Below are positions 1 through 6,666 of a DNA stretch of 64,000 nt, piece after piece. The stretch comes from Butyrivibrio proteoclasticus. GTDB lineage: Bacteria > Bacillota > Clostridia > Lachnospirales > Lachnospiraceae. Under the pieces are notes generated by a model. That model was not told the DNA's origin, searched no databases, and saw only the letters and a list, made by a program, of their open reading frames with translations. Location of the stretch: positions 1-64,000 of the forward strand of contig NZ_FOXO01000002.1 in assembly GCF_900115735.1 (NCBI RefSeq), written 5' to 3'. Each line of letters starts with the position of its first letter. The stretch's first letter is position 1. The position numbers were made by a program, and so were the translations under genes.

Positions 1-95
1 TTTTGAATTAACAAGACAATAATAACATATCTGAGAAGATAAGACTAAAAAATCTGTTAAAAAATAAACAACGTTATTGAAATTAGCATCATTAT
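1..95. repeat. 95-bp direct repeat, left copy
   Basis: This stretch is repeated, apparently without mismatch, at 3039-3133. It is A+T-rich and codes for nothing clear. The left edge of the window lies inside the repeat, so the duplicated unit may be longer. The two copies bracket the transposase/kinase-like unit. Sequence right of the two copies is unrelated (96 onward versus 3134 onward). Confidence 0.9.
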
Positions 96-116
96 CTCAA
101 GTTCAGAAGCAAAACA

Positions 117-155
117 GGCTCAATCCTAGAGCACATCTGGGATTGAGCCTTTTCT
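117..155 (+). terminator. Rho-independent terminator-like hairpin
   Basis: A perfect 10-bp stem (GGCTCAATCC at 117-126 with GGATTGAGCC at 140-149) is followed by TTTTCTT. It points rightward although no rightward gene is visible before it. It may end a transcript that enters from left of the window. Confidence 0.65.
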
Positions 156-312
156 TCTGTATGGCGCAACAGCATTTATTTCATAGCAATCAAGAAAAAT
201 TTGACGGTGTTTTGCAACCCATGTAGAAAGCAAGCCAACTGCCAAGGCAGTTGCCATTGAATATAGAGCGCGGAGCGCTCTTATCCTTAATTCGGGCTTG
301 GTTACTTTCTCC

Positions 313-391
313 AACATATCTATAGGTTTGTCAAGGCTGCCCGCAGGGCACCGCTTCGCGGCTTTGGCCTTGACTAACCTATAGATATGTT
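313..391. repeat. Large branched inverted repeat
   Basis: A 25-bp outer stem (313-337 with 367-391, one mismatch) encloses two small hairpins: TGCCC-gca-GGGCA at 338-350 and CCGC-ttc-GCGG at 351-361. The pairing continues imperfectly outwards (about 282-305 with 400-420). The result is a Y-shaped structure. Confidence 0.75.
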
Positions 392-480
392 AGTACGGTT
401 AGACAAGCCCGAATAAGGATTTTTGTGCATCTTTGATGCACTTGTTTCAGAGAAATCCCATGATTGGGATTTCTTCCATT

Positions 481-2292
481 TCAGTAACGTAACAGGCGCT
501 GAATGTCCTGCTGTTTCCGGTTCTGAAGATTAAGTGTCAACCCAAAGGCTTTGCTGCATTCATCGATGACTTCGTCATAGTAGGTGAATCTCCACAGATT
601 TGTGTGAAGCTTTGTACAGTTGTATTTCTTCAGCGAATCTATGATTCTTCCTGCCTGATATTTTCCGTCAAGTTTTTTCTCTAACAGTCTCACAAGTACC
701 AGTGCAAGGAAGCAGGTGGTAAAGTGAGCGTCGATGTGCTTATTGGTTCTAAGATATACAGGGCGTGATTCAAAGAAAGTCTTTGTTACTTTGAATGAGT
801 CTTCAATCCTTGCAAGCCCCCTGTAGACATTACGCATCTCTTCGTCACTCATGTTTAATTCGCTGGTTACAATAGCGTAGTAACCATCATATTTTTCTTC
901 TTCCCTAATCTTATCGATATCAAGTTCAAGATTTCTGCCTTCGACTATTTCCCCAGTTTTCTTGTCAAACGCTATATTTACTACGTATGACGCGCTGCCT
1001 CTTGCAGTTACCCGTGTATACTTCTTTGGATTTTTTATCAGGTCTTTGGCACGTTTGATCATGGCTTCACGGTCAGCTTTCTGCTTTTTTGCATATTTCT
1101 CTGAGTAGTAGACAAGCTGCTTCTGGTCCACAACGACTTTCTTTTTTACGGGTTCCTTCTGATCTGGCTTTGTTACATTTACATGCAGCTCCTTTGGGAA
1201 GATGCGGGATTTGTGTTTGAAGGTTATTTTATGTCCGTCATCATCAATTACCTTGTCGCTTTTATAATCATCCTTCAGTACCCATTCCTTGAATTCTGCG
1301 TCAGCACCTCTTACAGTCTGACCATAAACATATCCATCCCTAGTGTTGTTGTCGCTTTTGTTATCCCCGTTAAGCCAGTAGATGTTATCTGAAGTATTGA
1401 GACCTCGGTCTGCTACAAAGATAACCCTGCAGTCATCAAACTTCTCTTTGGCTCTGTTTATGATTGGGCGCATATGCACTTTCTCTGACTCGTTACCGGG
1501 GAACATATCAAATGCCATAGGTATCCCGTTCTTATCCATGAGCAGACCCATTTCTACGATTGGGTCAGGACGGTGGTTCTTCTCAGGACCACGCTTACGA
1601 TATTTGGCATCGGTTGGATTGCCGTTCTCATCTATCGGATTTCCTTCATTATCAACTTCATCAACATCAGGACGGCTGATATCAAAGTAATAGTTCGTGC
1701 AGTCAAAGTAAGACACAGACATATCACGAGGAACTATTTTCTGTGATTTTTCATAGATCCATGTCTGAAGGTCGTCCTTGTTATCTGCAATGATATCAAG
1801 GGCATGGTATATGTCATCAAGAGAGCAGTCGTCGAAAGGTTCAAAGAAGAAATCACTGCTGTTGAGAGTGTATCTTTTTGAACCTGGATTAAGCGCCCTT
1901 GAAAAGGTGAGGAGCTTTGTTATCTGATCCGTGCTGAATTTCATCTTACGGCCACGGGTCTTCCAGTTCCAGAACTTATCTATTTCCAGATCCTTGTAGA
2001 GGTTTTTGAGAATGCCATAGCCTACATTTCGGACGTCATTTGTGCCGATTTCCATTGTAGATTTAAGATCAATAGCTATATCGGTACTCTTTTCGATCTT
2101 ATTCTTTTCAGTCAGTTCCCTGGCGTATTCGGTGAAGTAAGCTACAGGGTCGTCATATTGCGTTTTTAGTTTTTCCAGGTATCCAAGGCTTTGTACTGTC
2201 CTCGTGCGGCTCTGCCGCTTTTCCCTGTCATAATAACTTTCCTGGATTGCAAGATATATCCCCTGAGGCCGATTGATTTGTCTAAGATACAT
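481..2292 (-). CDS. IS1634-family transposase
   Basis: Transposase of the DDE type, 603 aa, full length for the IS1634 group of the IS4 superfamily. The acidic triad is visible: an Asp in the FDCTNYYFD block (around residue 196), an Asp in ADRGL (around 294) and a Glu in RIEDSFK (around 496), consistent with the usual D-D-E spacing with a long insertion before the Glu. The frame is intact, so it may be active. Its start ATG lies 6 bp after the stop of the kinase-like gene, and its ribosome site (AAGAGG) is made of that gene's last codons, so the two are translationally linked. No room is left between them for an IS end. I could not assign terminal inverted repeats with confidence. Confidence 0.88.
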   Translation of the reverse strand: MYLRQINRPQGIYLAIQESYYDREKRQSRTRTVQSLGYLEKLKTQYDDPVAYFTEYARELTEKNKIEKSTDIAIDLKSTMEIGTNDVRNVGYGILKNLYKDLEIDKFWNWKTRGRKMKFSTDQITKLLTFSRALNPGSKRYTLNSSDFFFEPFDDCSLDDIYHALDIIADNKDDLQTWIYEKSQKIVPRDMSVSYFDCTNYYFDISRPDVDEVDNEGNPIDENGNPTDAKYRKRGPEKNHRPDPIVEMGLLMDKNGIPMAFDMFPGNESEKVHMRPIINRAKEKFDDCRVIFVADRGLNTSDNIYWLNGDNKSDNNTRDGYVYGQTVRGADAEFKEWVLKDDYKSDKVIDDDGHKITFKHKSRIFPKELHVNVTKPDQKEPVKKKVVVDQKQLVYYSEKYAKKQKADREAMIKRAKDLIKNPKKYTRVTARGSASYVVNIAFDKKTGEIVEGRNLELDIDKIREEEKYDGYYAIVTSELNMSDEEMRNVYRGLARIEDSFKVTKTFFESRPVYLRTNKHIDAHFTTCFLALVLVRLLEKKLDGKYQAGRIIDSLKKYNCTKLHTNLWRFTYYDEVIDECSKAFGLTLNLQNRKQQDIQRLLRY

Positions 2293-2298
2293 GGTGTT

Positions 2299-2844
2299 TT
2301 ACCTCTTTGCTGTGAGATTGAATTCAGATATGATTCTGCTGGCAGATTCTTCAGGTGAATCGCCGTTCATGTCGAAGGTACGGCAGAAACCGGCATAGAT
2401 ACTGCCATACCATTTCTGATCTTCAATGATTTCTTCCATATAGTAGTCTTTATGTTCATTTTTGTATTCATCATCTTTGTAAATGACATCGTTTTCATCA
2501 CTGAATACCAGTCTGTCAAAAATGTTCTCGACAGAATCTTGAAGTTCGATAGATAGAGTGTTGTCATTGCTGACTATATCAGACAAGTGTTCAATATTTG
2601 AGATGGGAGTAACAGCAATGACTTTGCTTCTGTTAGACTTGCTGATTATATCTTTAAGAACACAACAGCGTTTACAGTCGCGCTCTTTAAGATTGCCTGT
2701 GCTGACAAATTCCTCAAGTGTGATTCTAAACGCTTTTTTTACTTCGTCATCAAGATCGTAAAAATCAAACCCAAGGCTTTGAGCAAGTACTTTACCAGTT
2801 GAGCTTTTGCCTACATTTGAAATGCCAAATAAAAGAATATTCAT
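2299..2844 (-). CDS. Shikimate-kinase-like P-loop protein
   Basis: A 181-aa P-loop kinase-like protein. The Walker A motif GISNVGKSS is at residues 7-15, followed by the block YDLDDEVKKAF around residue 30, which resembles the start of shikimate kinase (DLDDEIE type). The remainder, with a CKRCC segment and an acidic Lys-rich C-terminal third, does not match shikimate kinase well, so the substrate is unknown. A genome normally places aroK with other aro genes, and there are none here. Ribosome site AAAGGCGG lies just upstream and an extended -10 promoter at 2866-2874. The gene reads into the transposase, which suggests a passenger gene of the mobile unit. It could instead be a nucleotide or small-molecule kinase unrelated to aromatic synthesis. 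Confidence 0.7.
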   Translation of the reverse strand: MNILLFGISNVGKSSTGKVLAQSLGFDFYDLDDEVKKAFRITLEEFVSTGNLKERDCKRCCVLKDIISKSNRSKVIAVTPISNIEHLSDIVSNDNTLSIELQDSVENIFDRLVFSDENDVIYKDDEYKNEHKDYYMEEIIEDQKWYGSIYAGFCRTFDMNGDSPEESASRIISEFNLTAKR

Positions 2845-2865
2845 AATAACCGCCTTTCTTACAAT

Positions 2866-2874
2866 ATTATACCA
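2866..2874 (-). promoter_or_regulatory. Extended -10 promoter of the kinase-like/transposase pair
   Basis: The leftward strand reads TGGTATAAT, an extended -10 (TGnTATAAT), about 22 bp before the ATG at 2844. No good -35 is seen, as is common for extended -10 promoters. Confidence 0.5.
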
Positions 2875-2916
2875 TATTACATTAGATTACACTATATATA
2901 AAATACATAATATTGA

Positions 2917-2950
2917 CAAAAAAATTCCGCATGCCACAAGGGCTTGCGGA
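2917..2950 (-). terminator. Terminator after the 18-codon ORF
   Basis: On the leftward strand a stem CCGCA-A-GCC / GGC-A-TGCGG with a 5-nt loop is followed by AATTTTTTT. It lies just after the stop of the 18-codon ORF and upstream of the kinase-like gene, so it could end that short transcript or act as an attenuator for the genes beyond. Confidence 0.7.
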
Positions 2951-2961
2951 TGATTTACGCT

Positions 2962-3018
2962 TTATTCAACTTCTGAACTCGGGAGATCGTACATTTTTGA
3001 AATCTTAAATTCTTCCAT
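2962..3018 (-). CDS. Possible 18-codon ORF (leader or small peptide)
   Basis: The leftward strand encodes MEEFKISKMYDLPSSEVE and stop. A strong ribosome site (AGGTGAGG, 8 nt before the ATG) precedes it and a Rho-independent terminator follows 12 nt after the stop. The right-hand 95-bp repeat lies immediately upstream and may carry its promoter. I recognise no family. It could be a leader peptide for attenuation of the kinase/transposase genes, a small secreted or modified peptide, or the truncated start of a longer protein. The strong translation signal is the main support; the ORF is short enough to be chance. Confidence 0.4.
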   Translation of the reverse strand: MEEFKISKMYDLPSSEVE

Positions 3019-3038
3019 GTTTAATACCTCACCTATAT

Positions 3039-3133
3039 TTTTGAATTAACAAGACAATAATAACATATCTGAGAAGATAAGACTAAAAAATCTGTTAAAA
3101 AATAAACAACGTTATTGAAATTAGCATCATTAT
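3039..3133. repeat. 95-bp direct repeat, right copy
   Basis: Copy of 1-95 at an offset of 3038 bp. It ends between the 18-codon ORF (leftward) and the Fe-S scaffold-like gene (rightward). A short rightward open stretch (from about 3144 to 3246) follows before the scaffold gene. It has no clear ribosome site, and I do not call it a gene. Confidence 0.9.
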
Positions 3134-3282
3134 GTGCAAAAATAATGATGGTGTTTTCTGAGGGTATGTTTTCAGAAGGCATTATCTTTGGCCTGATGCT
3201 TGGCATGCATCGAATTATGGCCAGTCTAAAAATAGGTAGCAAGTAATGAAAGTTACTTCACAATACGAAAGGAGATTTTTTC

Positions 3283-3975
3283 ATGATTTACTCTACAGAG
3301 GTAAAAAACATGTGCCCTGTTACACAAGGGGTACACCATGGCGCTGCTCCCATCCCGGAAGAGGCTAAGTGGGTTAAGTCAAAAGAAATAAAGGATATTT
3401 CCGGCTATACACATGGTATCGGCTGGTGTGCTCCACAGCAGGGCTGCTGTAAGCTTTCCTTAAATGTTAAGGATGGTATCATTCAGGAGGCACTCGTTGA
3501 GACTATTGGATGTTCAGGAATGACACATTCAGCAGCTATGGCTTCTGAAATTCTTCCAGGACTTACAGTTCTTGAAGCTCTTAACACAGACCTTGTTTGT
3601 GACGCTATCAACACAGCTATGAGAGAGCTCTTCCTTCAGATCGTTTACGGCAGAACACAGTCTGCATTCTCAGAGGATGGTCTTCAGATCGGTGCTGGTC
3701 TTGAGGATCTTGGTAAGGGTAACCGTTCAATGGTTGGTACAACATACGGTACACTTGAAAAGGGACCTCGTTACCTTGAACTTACAGATGGTTACATCAC
3801 AGACATCGCTCTTGACGAGAACGATGAGATCATCGGATACAAGTATGTTAACTTTGGTAAGATGATGGACTTCATCAAGGCTGGTGATGATGCAAACACA
3901 GCTCTTGAGAAGGCTAAGGGACAGTATGGACGTGTTGCAGATGCAGTTCGTTGCATCGACCCAAGAAACGAGTAA
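3283..3975 (+). CDS. Iron-sulfur cluster assembly scaffold-like protein (GGGtGRT partner)
   Basis: A 230-aa protein of the NifU/IscU-like scaffold type that in Clostridia is encoded beside GGGtGRT proteins. Conserved Cys residues sit in GWCAPQQGCCK (around residues 48-56) and in ETIGCSGMTHSA (around residue 76), positions suited to holding an Fe-S cluster as in IscU, with a further Cys near the C-terminus (RCIDP). The ribosome site GAAAGGAG is 8 nt from the ATG. The next gene starts 22 bp downstream with its own GGAGG, so they form an operon. Codon use is strongly biased (AAG, GGT, CGT, ACA), like that of groEL, which suggests high expression. The biochemical role of the pair is not established as far as I know. 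Confidence 0.82.
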   Translation: MIYSTEVKNMCPVTQGVHHGAAPIPEEAKWVKSKEIKDISGYTHGIGWCAPQQGCCKLSLNVKDGIIQEALVETIGCSGMTHSAAMASEILPGLTVLEALNTDLVCDAINTAMRELFLQIVYGRTQSAFSEDGLQIGAGLEDLGKGNRSMVGTTYGTLEKGPRYLELTDGYITDIALDENDEIIGYKYVNFGKMMDFIKAGDDANTALEKAKGQYGRVADAVRCIDPRNE

Positions 3976-3997
3976 TAGGTAAGGAGGAAAATATACA

Positions 3998-5017
3998 ATG
4001 GCTTTATTTGAATCATATGAAAGAAGAGAGCCCCAGATCCTGGCTTGCCTTAAGGAGTATGGAATTTCTTCTATCGAAGAGTGTAAAGATATTACAATGG
4101 CAGCTGGCATCGATGTTTACAAGCTTATCGAAGGCATCCAGCCAATCTGCTTCGAAAACGCAAAGTGGGCTTACACAGTAGGTGCTGCTATCGCAATCAA
4201 AAAGAACTGCCGCAAGGCTGCTGACGCTGCTGCAGCAATCGGAATTGGTCTTCAGGCTTTCTGTATCCCTGGATCAGTTGCTGACAGACGTAAAGTAGGT
4301 CTTGGACATGGTAACCTTGGAAAGATGCTTCTTGAAGAGGATACAGAGTGTTTCGCATTCCTTGCTGGTCACGAGTCATTCGCAGCTGCTGAGGGTGCTA
4401 TCGGTATCGCAGAGAAGGCTAACAAGGTTCGTCAGAAACCTCTTAGAGTTATTCTTAACGGTCTTGGAAAAGACGCTGCTCAGATCATTTCTCGTATTAA
4501 CGGATTCACATATGTTGAGACAGAGTATGATTATTACACAGGTGAAGTTAAGGAAGTATTCAGAAAGTGCTATTCTAAGGATGCTAATTCACCTCGTGCA
4601 AAGGTTAACTGCTATGGTGCTAACGACGTACAGGAAGGTGTAGCTATCATGTGGAAGGAGAACGTTGACGTATCTATCACAGGTAACTCAACAAATCCTA
4701 CAAGATTCCAGCATCCAGTTGCAGGGACATACAAGAAAGAGCGTATAGAAGCTGGTAAGAAGTACTTCTCAGTAGCATCAGGCGGTGGTACAGGTCGTAC
4801 ACTTCACCCAGATAACATGGCAGCTGGTCCTGCTTCTTATGGTATGACAGATACTATGGGACGTATGCATTCAGATGCTCAGTTCGCTGGTTCTTCATCA
4901 GTTCCTGCTCACGTAGAGATGATGGGTCTCATCGGAGCTGGTAACAACCCTATGGTTGGTATGACAGTTTCAACAGCTGTTTCTATCGAAGAGGCTGCAA
5001 AGGCTGGTAAGTTCTGA
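3998..5017 (+). CDS. GGGtGRT protein
   Basis: A 339-aa protein carrying the family signature GGGTGRT within VASGGGTGRTLHPDN (about residues 261-267), followed by the conserved Gly/Met-rich C-terminus (SYGMTDTMGRMHSD, GLIGAGNNPMVGMT). The family is named for this motif and is found next to the scaffold-like protein just upstream, as here. There is no signal peptide or membrane segment, so it is probably cytoplasmic. Codon use is that of a highly expressed gene. The start is fixed by TAAGGAGG 11 nt upstream. Function is unknown; a link with Fe-S assembly or sulfur chemistry is inferred only from the partner. Confidence 0.85.
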   Translation: MALFESYERREPQILACLKEYGISSIEECKDITMAAGIDVYKLIEGIQPICFENAKWAYTVGAAIAIKKNCRKAADAAAAIGIGLQAFCIPGSVADRRKVGLGHGNLGKMLLEEDTECFAFLAGHESFAAAEGAIGIAEKANKVRQKPLRVILNGLGKDAAQIISRINGFTYVETEYDYYTGEVKEVFRKCYSKDANSPRAKVNCYGANDVQEGVAIMWKENVDVSITGNSTNPTRFQHPVAGTYKKERIEAGKKYFSVASGGGTGRTLHPDNMAAGPASYGMTDTMGRMHSDAQFAGSSSVPAHVEMMGLIGAGNNPMVGMTVSTAVSIEEAAKAGKF

Positions 5018-5025
5018 CCATGATC

Positions 5026-5096
5026 ACTTGACGAGGTTTTTTCGAGTCTAGTGAGCATGGTCGTTCGGGCGAGCGCGAAGTGCGAGAGCCGAACTT
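5026..5096. repeat. 71-bp tandem repeat, copy 1
   Basis: The first of two 71-bp units 78 bp apart. Each starts ACTTGACGAGGTTTTTTCGA and ends with an imperfect hairpin closed by GTTCGG/CCGAAC. The units differ at a few positions (GCATGG versus TAAAGT; GCGAGAG versus GTTAGAG). Confidence 0.85.
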
Positions 5097-5103
5097 CATA
5101 TTA

Positions 5104-5174
5104 ACTTGACGAGGTTTTTTCGAGTCTAGTGAGTAAAGTCGTTCGGGCGAGCGCGAAGTGTTAGAGCCGAACTT
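5104..5174. repeat. 71-bp tandem repeat, copy 2
   Basis: Second unit of the tandem pair. Its left part (ACTTGACGAGGTTTTTTCGA) also resembles, on the opposite strand, the sequence at 17539-17565 downstream of groEL, so it belongs to a dispersed family. Confidence 0.85.
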
Positions 5175-5192
5175 TCTTGTTATAAACTATAT

Positions 5193-5221
5193 AAAAGCGA
5201 GTGCTGAGCACTCGCTTTTTT
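5193..5221. terminator. Bidirectional terminator
   Basis: A near-perfect palindrome (AAAAGCGAGTGCT around one central base) between the convergent GGGtGRT and GGDEF genes. A-run on one side and T-run on the other allow it to act in both directions. It overlaps the stop codon of the leftward GGDEF gene. Confidence 0.85.
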
Positions 5222-6665
5222 AACGCCTTTTATCGGGGTATTGTTCGTAGAATTTGTTTTTGTCTTTGTACATGAGCTCGTCTGCATAGCGCATGGCAAG
5301 GCGAAGATCTCCTAATTCGGCATCGTGATAGTAGCCTATGGCAAAGTGGAGCCAGGTAGGATCTGAAGCTTTTTCCCGAAGGATGTGGATTTTTTCTTCA
5401 AAATTATCTTTAGTATCGAATGATATAATAGTGAATTCATCGCCGCCAGCTCTGTATATTTTATCTGATTCAAATACTTCTTTTAATACATTGGCGGCAT
5501 ATACCAGGAGTTTATCACCCTGATCGTGACCGCCATTATCATTTATTGTCTTAAGACCGTTAAGATCACAAAATGCTACATTGAAAGGCCTTGGATTAAA
5601 CTCAAGTTTAAGTGCCAGTTCATCTACATTTACGTTCATGCAGTTTCTATTGAATACTCCCGTAAGCATATCGACATTACTAAGGTACTCGAGTCTTTGC
5701 AGGAAGAGGTGATTGGCAACTTCAGATGATAAAAAGAATGAGATTAGCTCAACAGTTTCTTTTATCCTAACAAGGTGATTTACGTCAAAGTTTGTAATAT
5801 AAAGATAACCGATAGTTTCACCGCTATGAGAAAAAGGTACAAGGCAAAGACTTTCAACATTATTTATTCTGAGTGTTTTAACCCATTCAGGAGCTTTCTC
5901 TTCAATATAATCTAGATCATGTTCATCCTTTATAATAATGCTGTTTGTTGTCTTTACAAGTTGTTCCCAACTTTCGATAATCTCATAAGGAATTTTGCTA
6001 AAAATACCTCGTATATCGTTAAGCGGATTAGATGATGCAGCACTGATAATGTCGTAAGATCTGAATTCCTTGTCAATTGTGAGGGTGCTGGCGGCATAGG
6101 AGCCTGTATACTCGAGAAGGTCCTTTGTTACTGTTTCCATGCTTTCAAGGAATTTGTGTTCATTTCTAAGCTCAAGGCAGGCTTTTATAACAAAGCTTGC
6201 AATGTCAGGAGAAACGGCTGCAAATTTACCGGTATCCATTTCTTTGTTTAAAGTATAGGAAAACTGGCAGTAGGAAATGGCAGGATCATCGCTTTTCTCT
6301 GTGATGGGGTTAAGTATGTCCTGAGTCCAAAAACCGTAGACCTTTGAGGTATCTACATAAGTGTTTATGAATTCGCCTTTCCATGCAGCTCTGAAGCAAA
6401 CATCCTCAAAATTTGGTTCTTTTGGAAGATGCATGGTATAGAGTTGTCCCTCAAGGTGCTTATCAAATGATTCATAATCAATGTCGGCATCATGTTCTGT
6501 GCCAACAAAAATGTCATAATAGTTTTTCTTTAAAAATTCATTTATGACAGCGAAGCGAACCTCGCCACAACTGCCATCAGGATGTTTTTCAACAGACATG
6601 ATGGCACTTGGGATGGGGAGCAGATTAACGTAGGTTTTCAATTTTAAATAAGTTTCATTTGTCAT
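5220..6665 (-). CDS. GAF-GGDEF protein, probable diguanylate cyclase
   Basis: A 481-aa soluble protein. The N-terminal 170 residues resemble a PAS-like sensor (start LPIPSAIMSVEKHPDG), the middle (about 170-315) a GAF-type domain, and the C-terminus a GGDEF domain (LEYLSNVDMLTGVFNRN, then RAGGDEFTII around residue 408). The intact GGDEF with the upstream FCDLNGLKTIND metal-binding block predicts that it makes cyclic di-GMP from two GTP. No transmembrane helix was seen, so it should sense a cytoplasmic signal. It starts one base after the stop of its paralogue upstream and has no strong ribosome site of its own, so its translation is probably coupled. The two proteins align over their length, and a tandem gene duplication is the likely origin. 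Confidence 0.88.
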   Translation of the reverse strand: MTNETYLKLKTYVNLLPIPSAIMSVEKHPDGSCGEVRFAVINEFLKKNYYDIFVGTEHDADIDYESFDKHLEGQLYTMHLPKEPNFEDVCFRAAWKGEFINTYVDTSKVYGFWTQDILNPITEKSDDPAISYCQFSYTLNKEMDTGKFAAVSPDIASFVIKACLELRNEHKFLESMETVTKDLLEYTGSYAASTLTIDKEFRSYDIISAASSNPLNDIRGIFSKIPYEIIESWEQLVKTTNSIIIKDEHDLDYIEEKAPEWVKTLRINNVESLCLVPFSHSGETIGYLYITNFDVNHLVRIKETVELISFFLSSEVANHLFLQRLEYLSNVDMLTGVFNRNCMNVNVDELALKLEFNPRPFNVAFCDLNGLKTINDNGGHDQGDKLLVYAANVLKEVFESDKIYRAGGDEFTIISFDTKDNFEEKIHILREKASDPTWLHFAIGYYHDAELGDLRLAMRYADELMYKDKNKFYEQYPDKRR

Positions 6666-6666
6666 A

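Larger units (their letters stand above)
96..480. other. Hairpin-rich non-coding stretch downstream of the transposase
   Basis: I see no convincing gene here. A leftward 63-codon open frame at 126-317 is made largely of palindromes and has no family resemblance. Besides the terminator at 117-155 there are stems at 236-253 (CAACTGCC/GGCAGTTG), 265-281 (AGAGCGC/GCGCTCT), the large branched palindrome at 313-391, 425-441 (GTGCATC/GATGCAC) and 452-472 (GAAATCCC/GGGATTTC). The last two could serve as the 3' end of the transposase transcript or lie near the end of the IS. Confidence 0.6.

Noticed and set aside
126-317. A 63-codon leftward open frame beside the left repeat
   Set aside because: It is built from palindromes, has no clear ribosome site and no family resemblance. 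Treated as non-coding.
3144-3246. A short rightward frame (MMVFSEGMFSEG start) between the repeat and the Fe-S scaffold gene
   Set aside because: No ribosome site, no known family, and its upstream part lies in the 95-bp repeat. It could be a gene remnant, but nothing supports translation.
5026-5174. CRISPR-like array
   Set aside because: There are only two units of 71 bp and a 7-bp spacer, with no cas genes; it is a tandem intergenic repeat.
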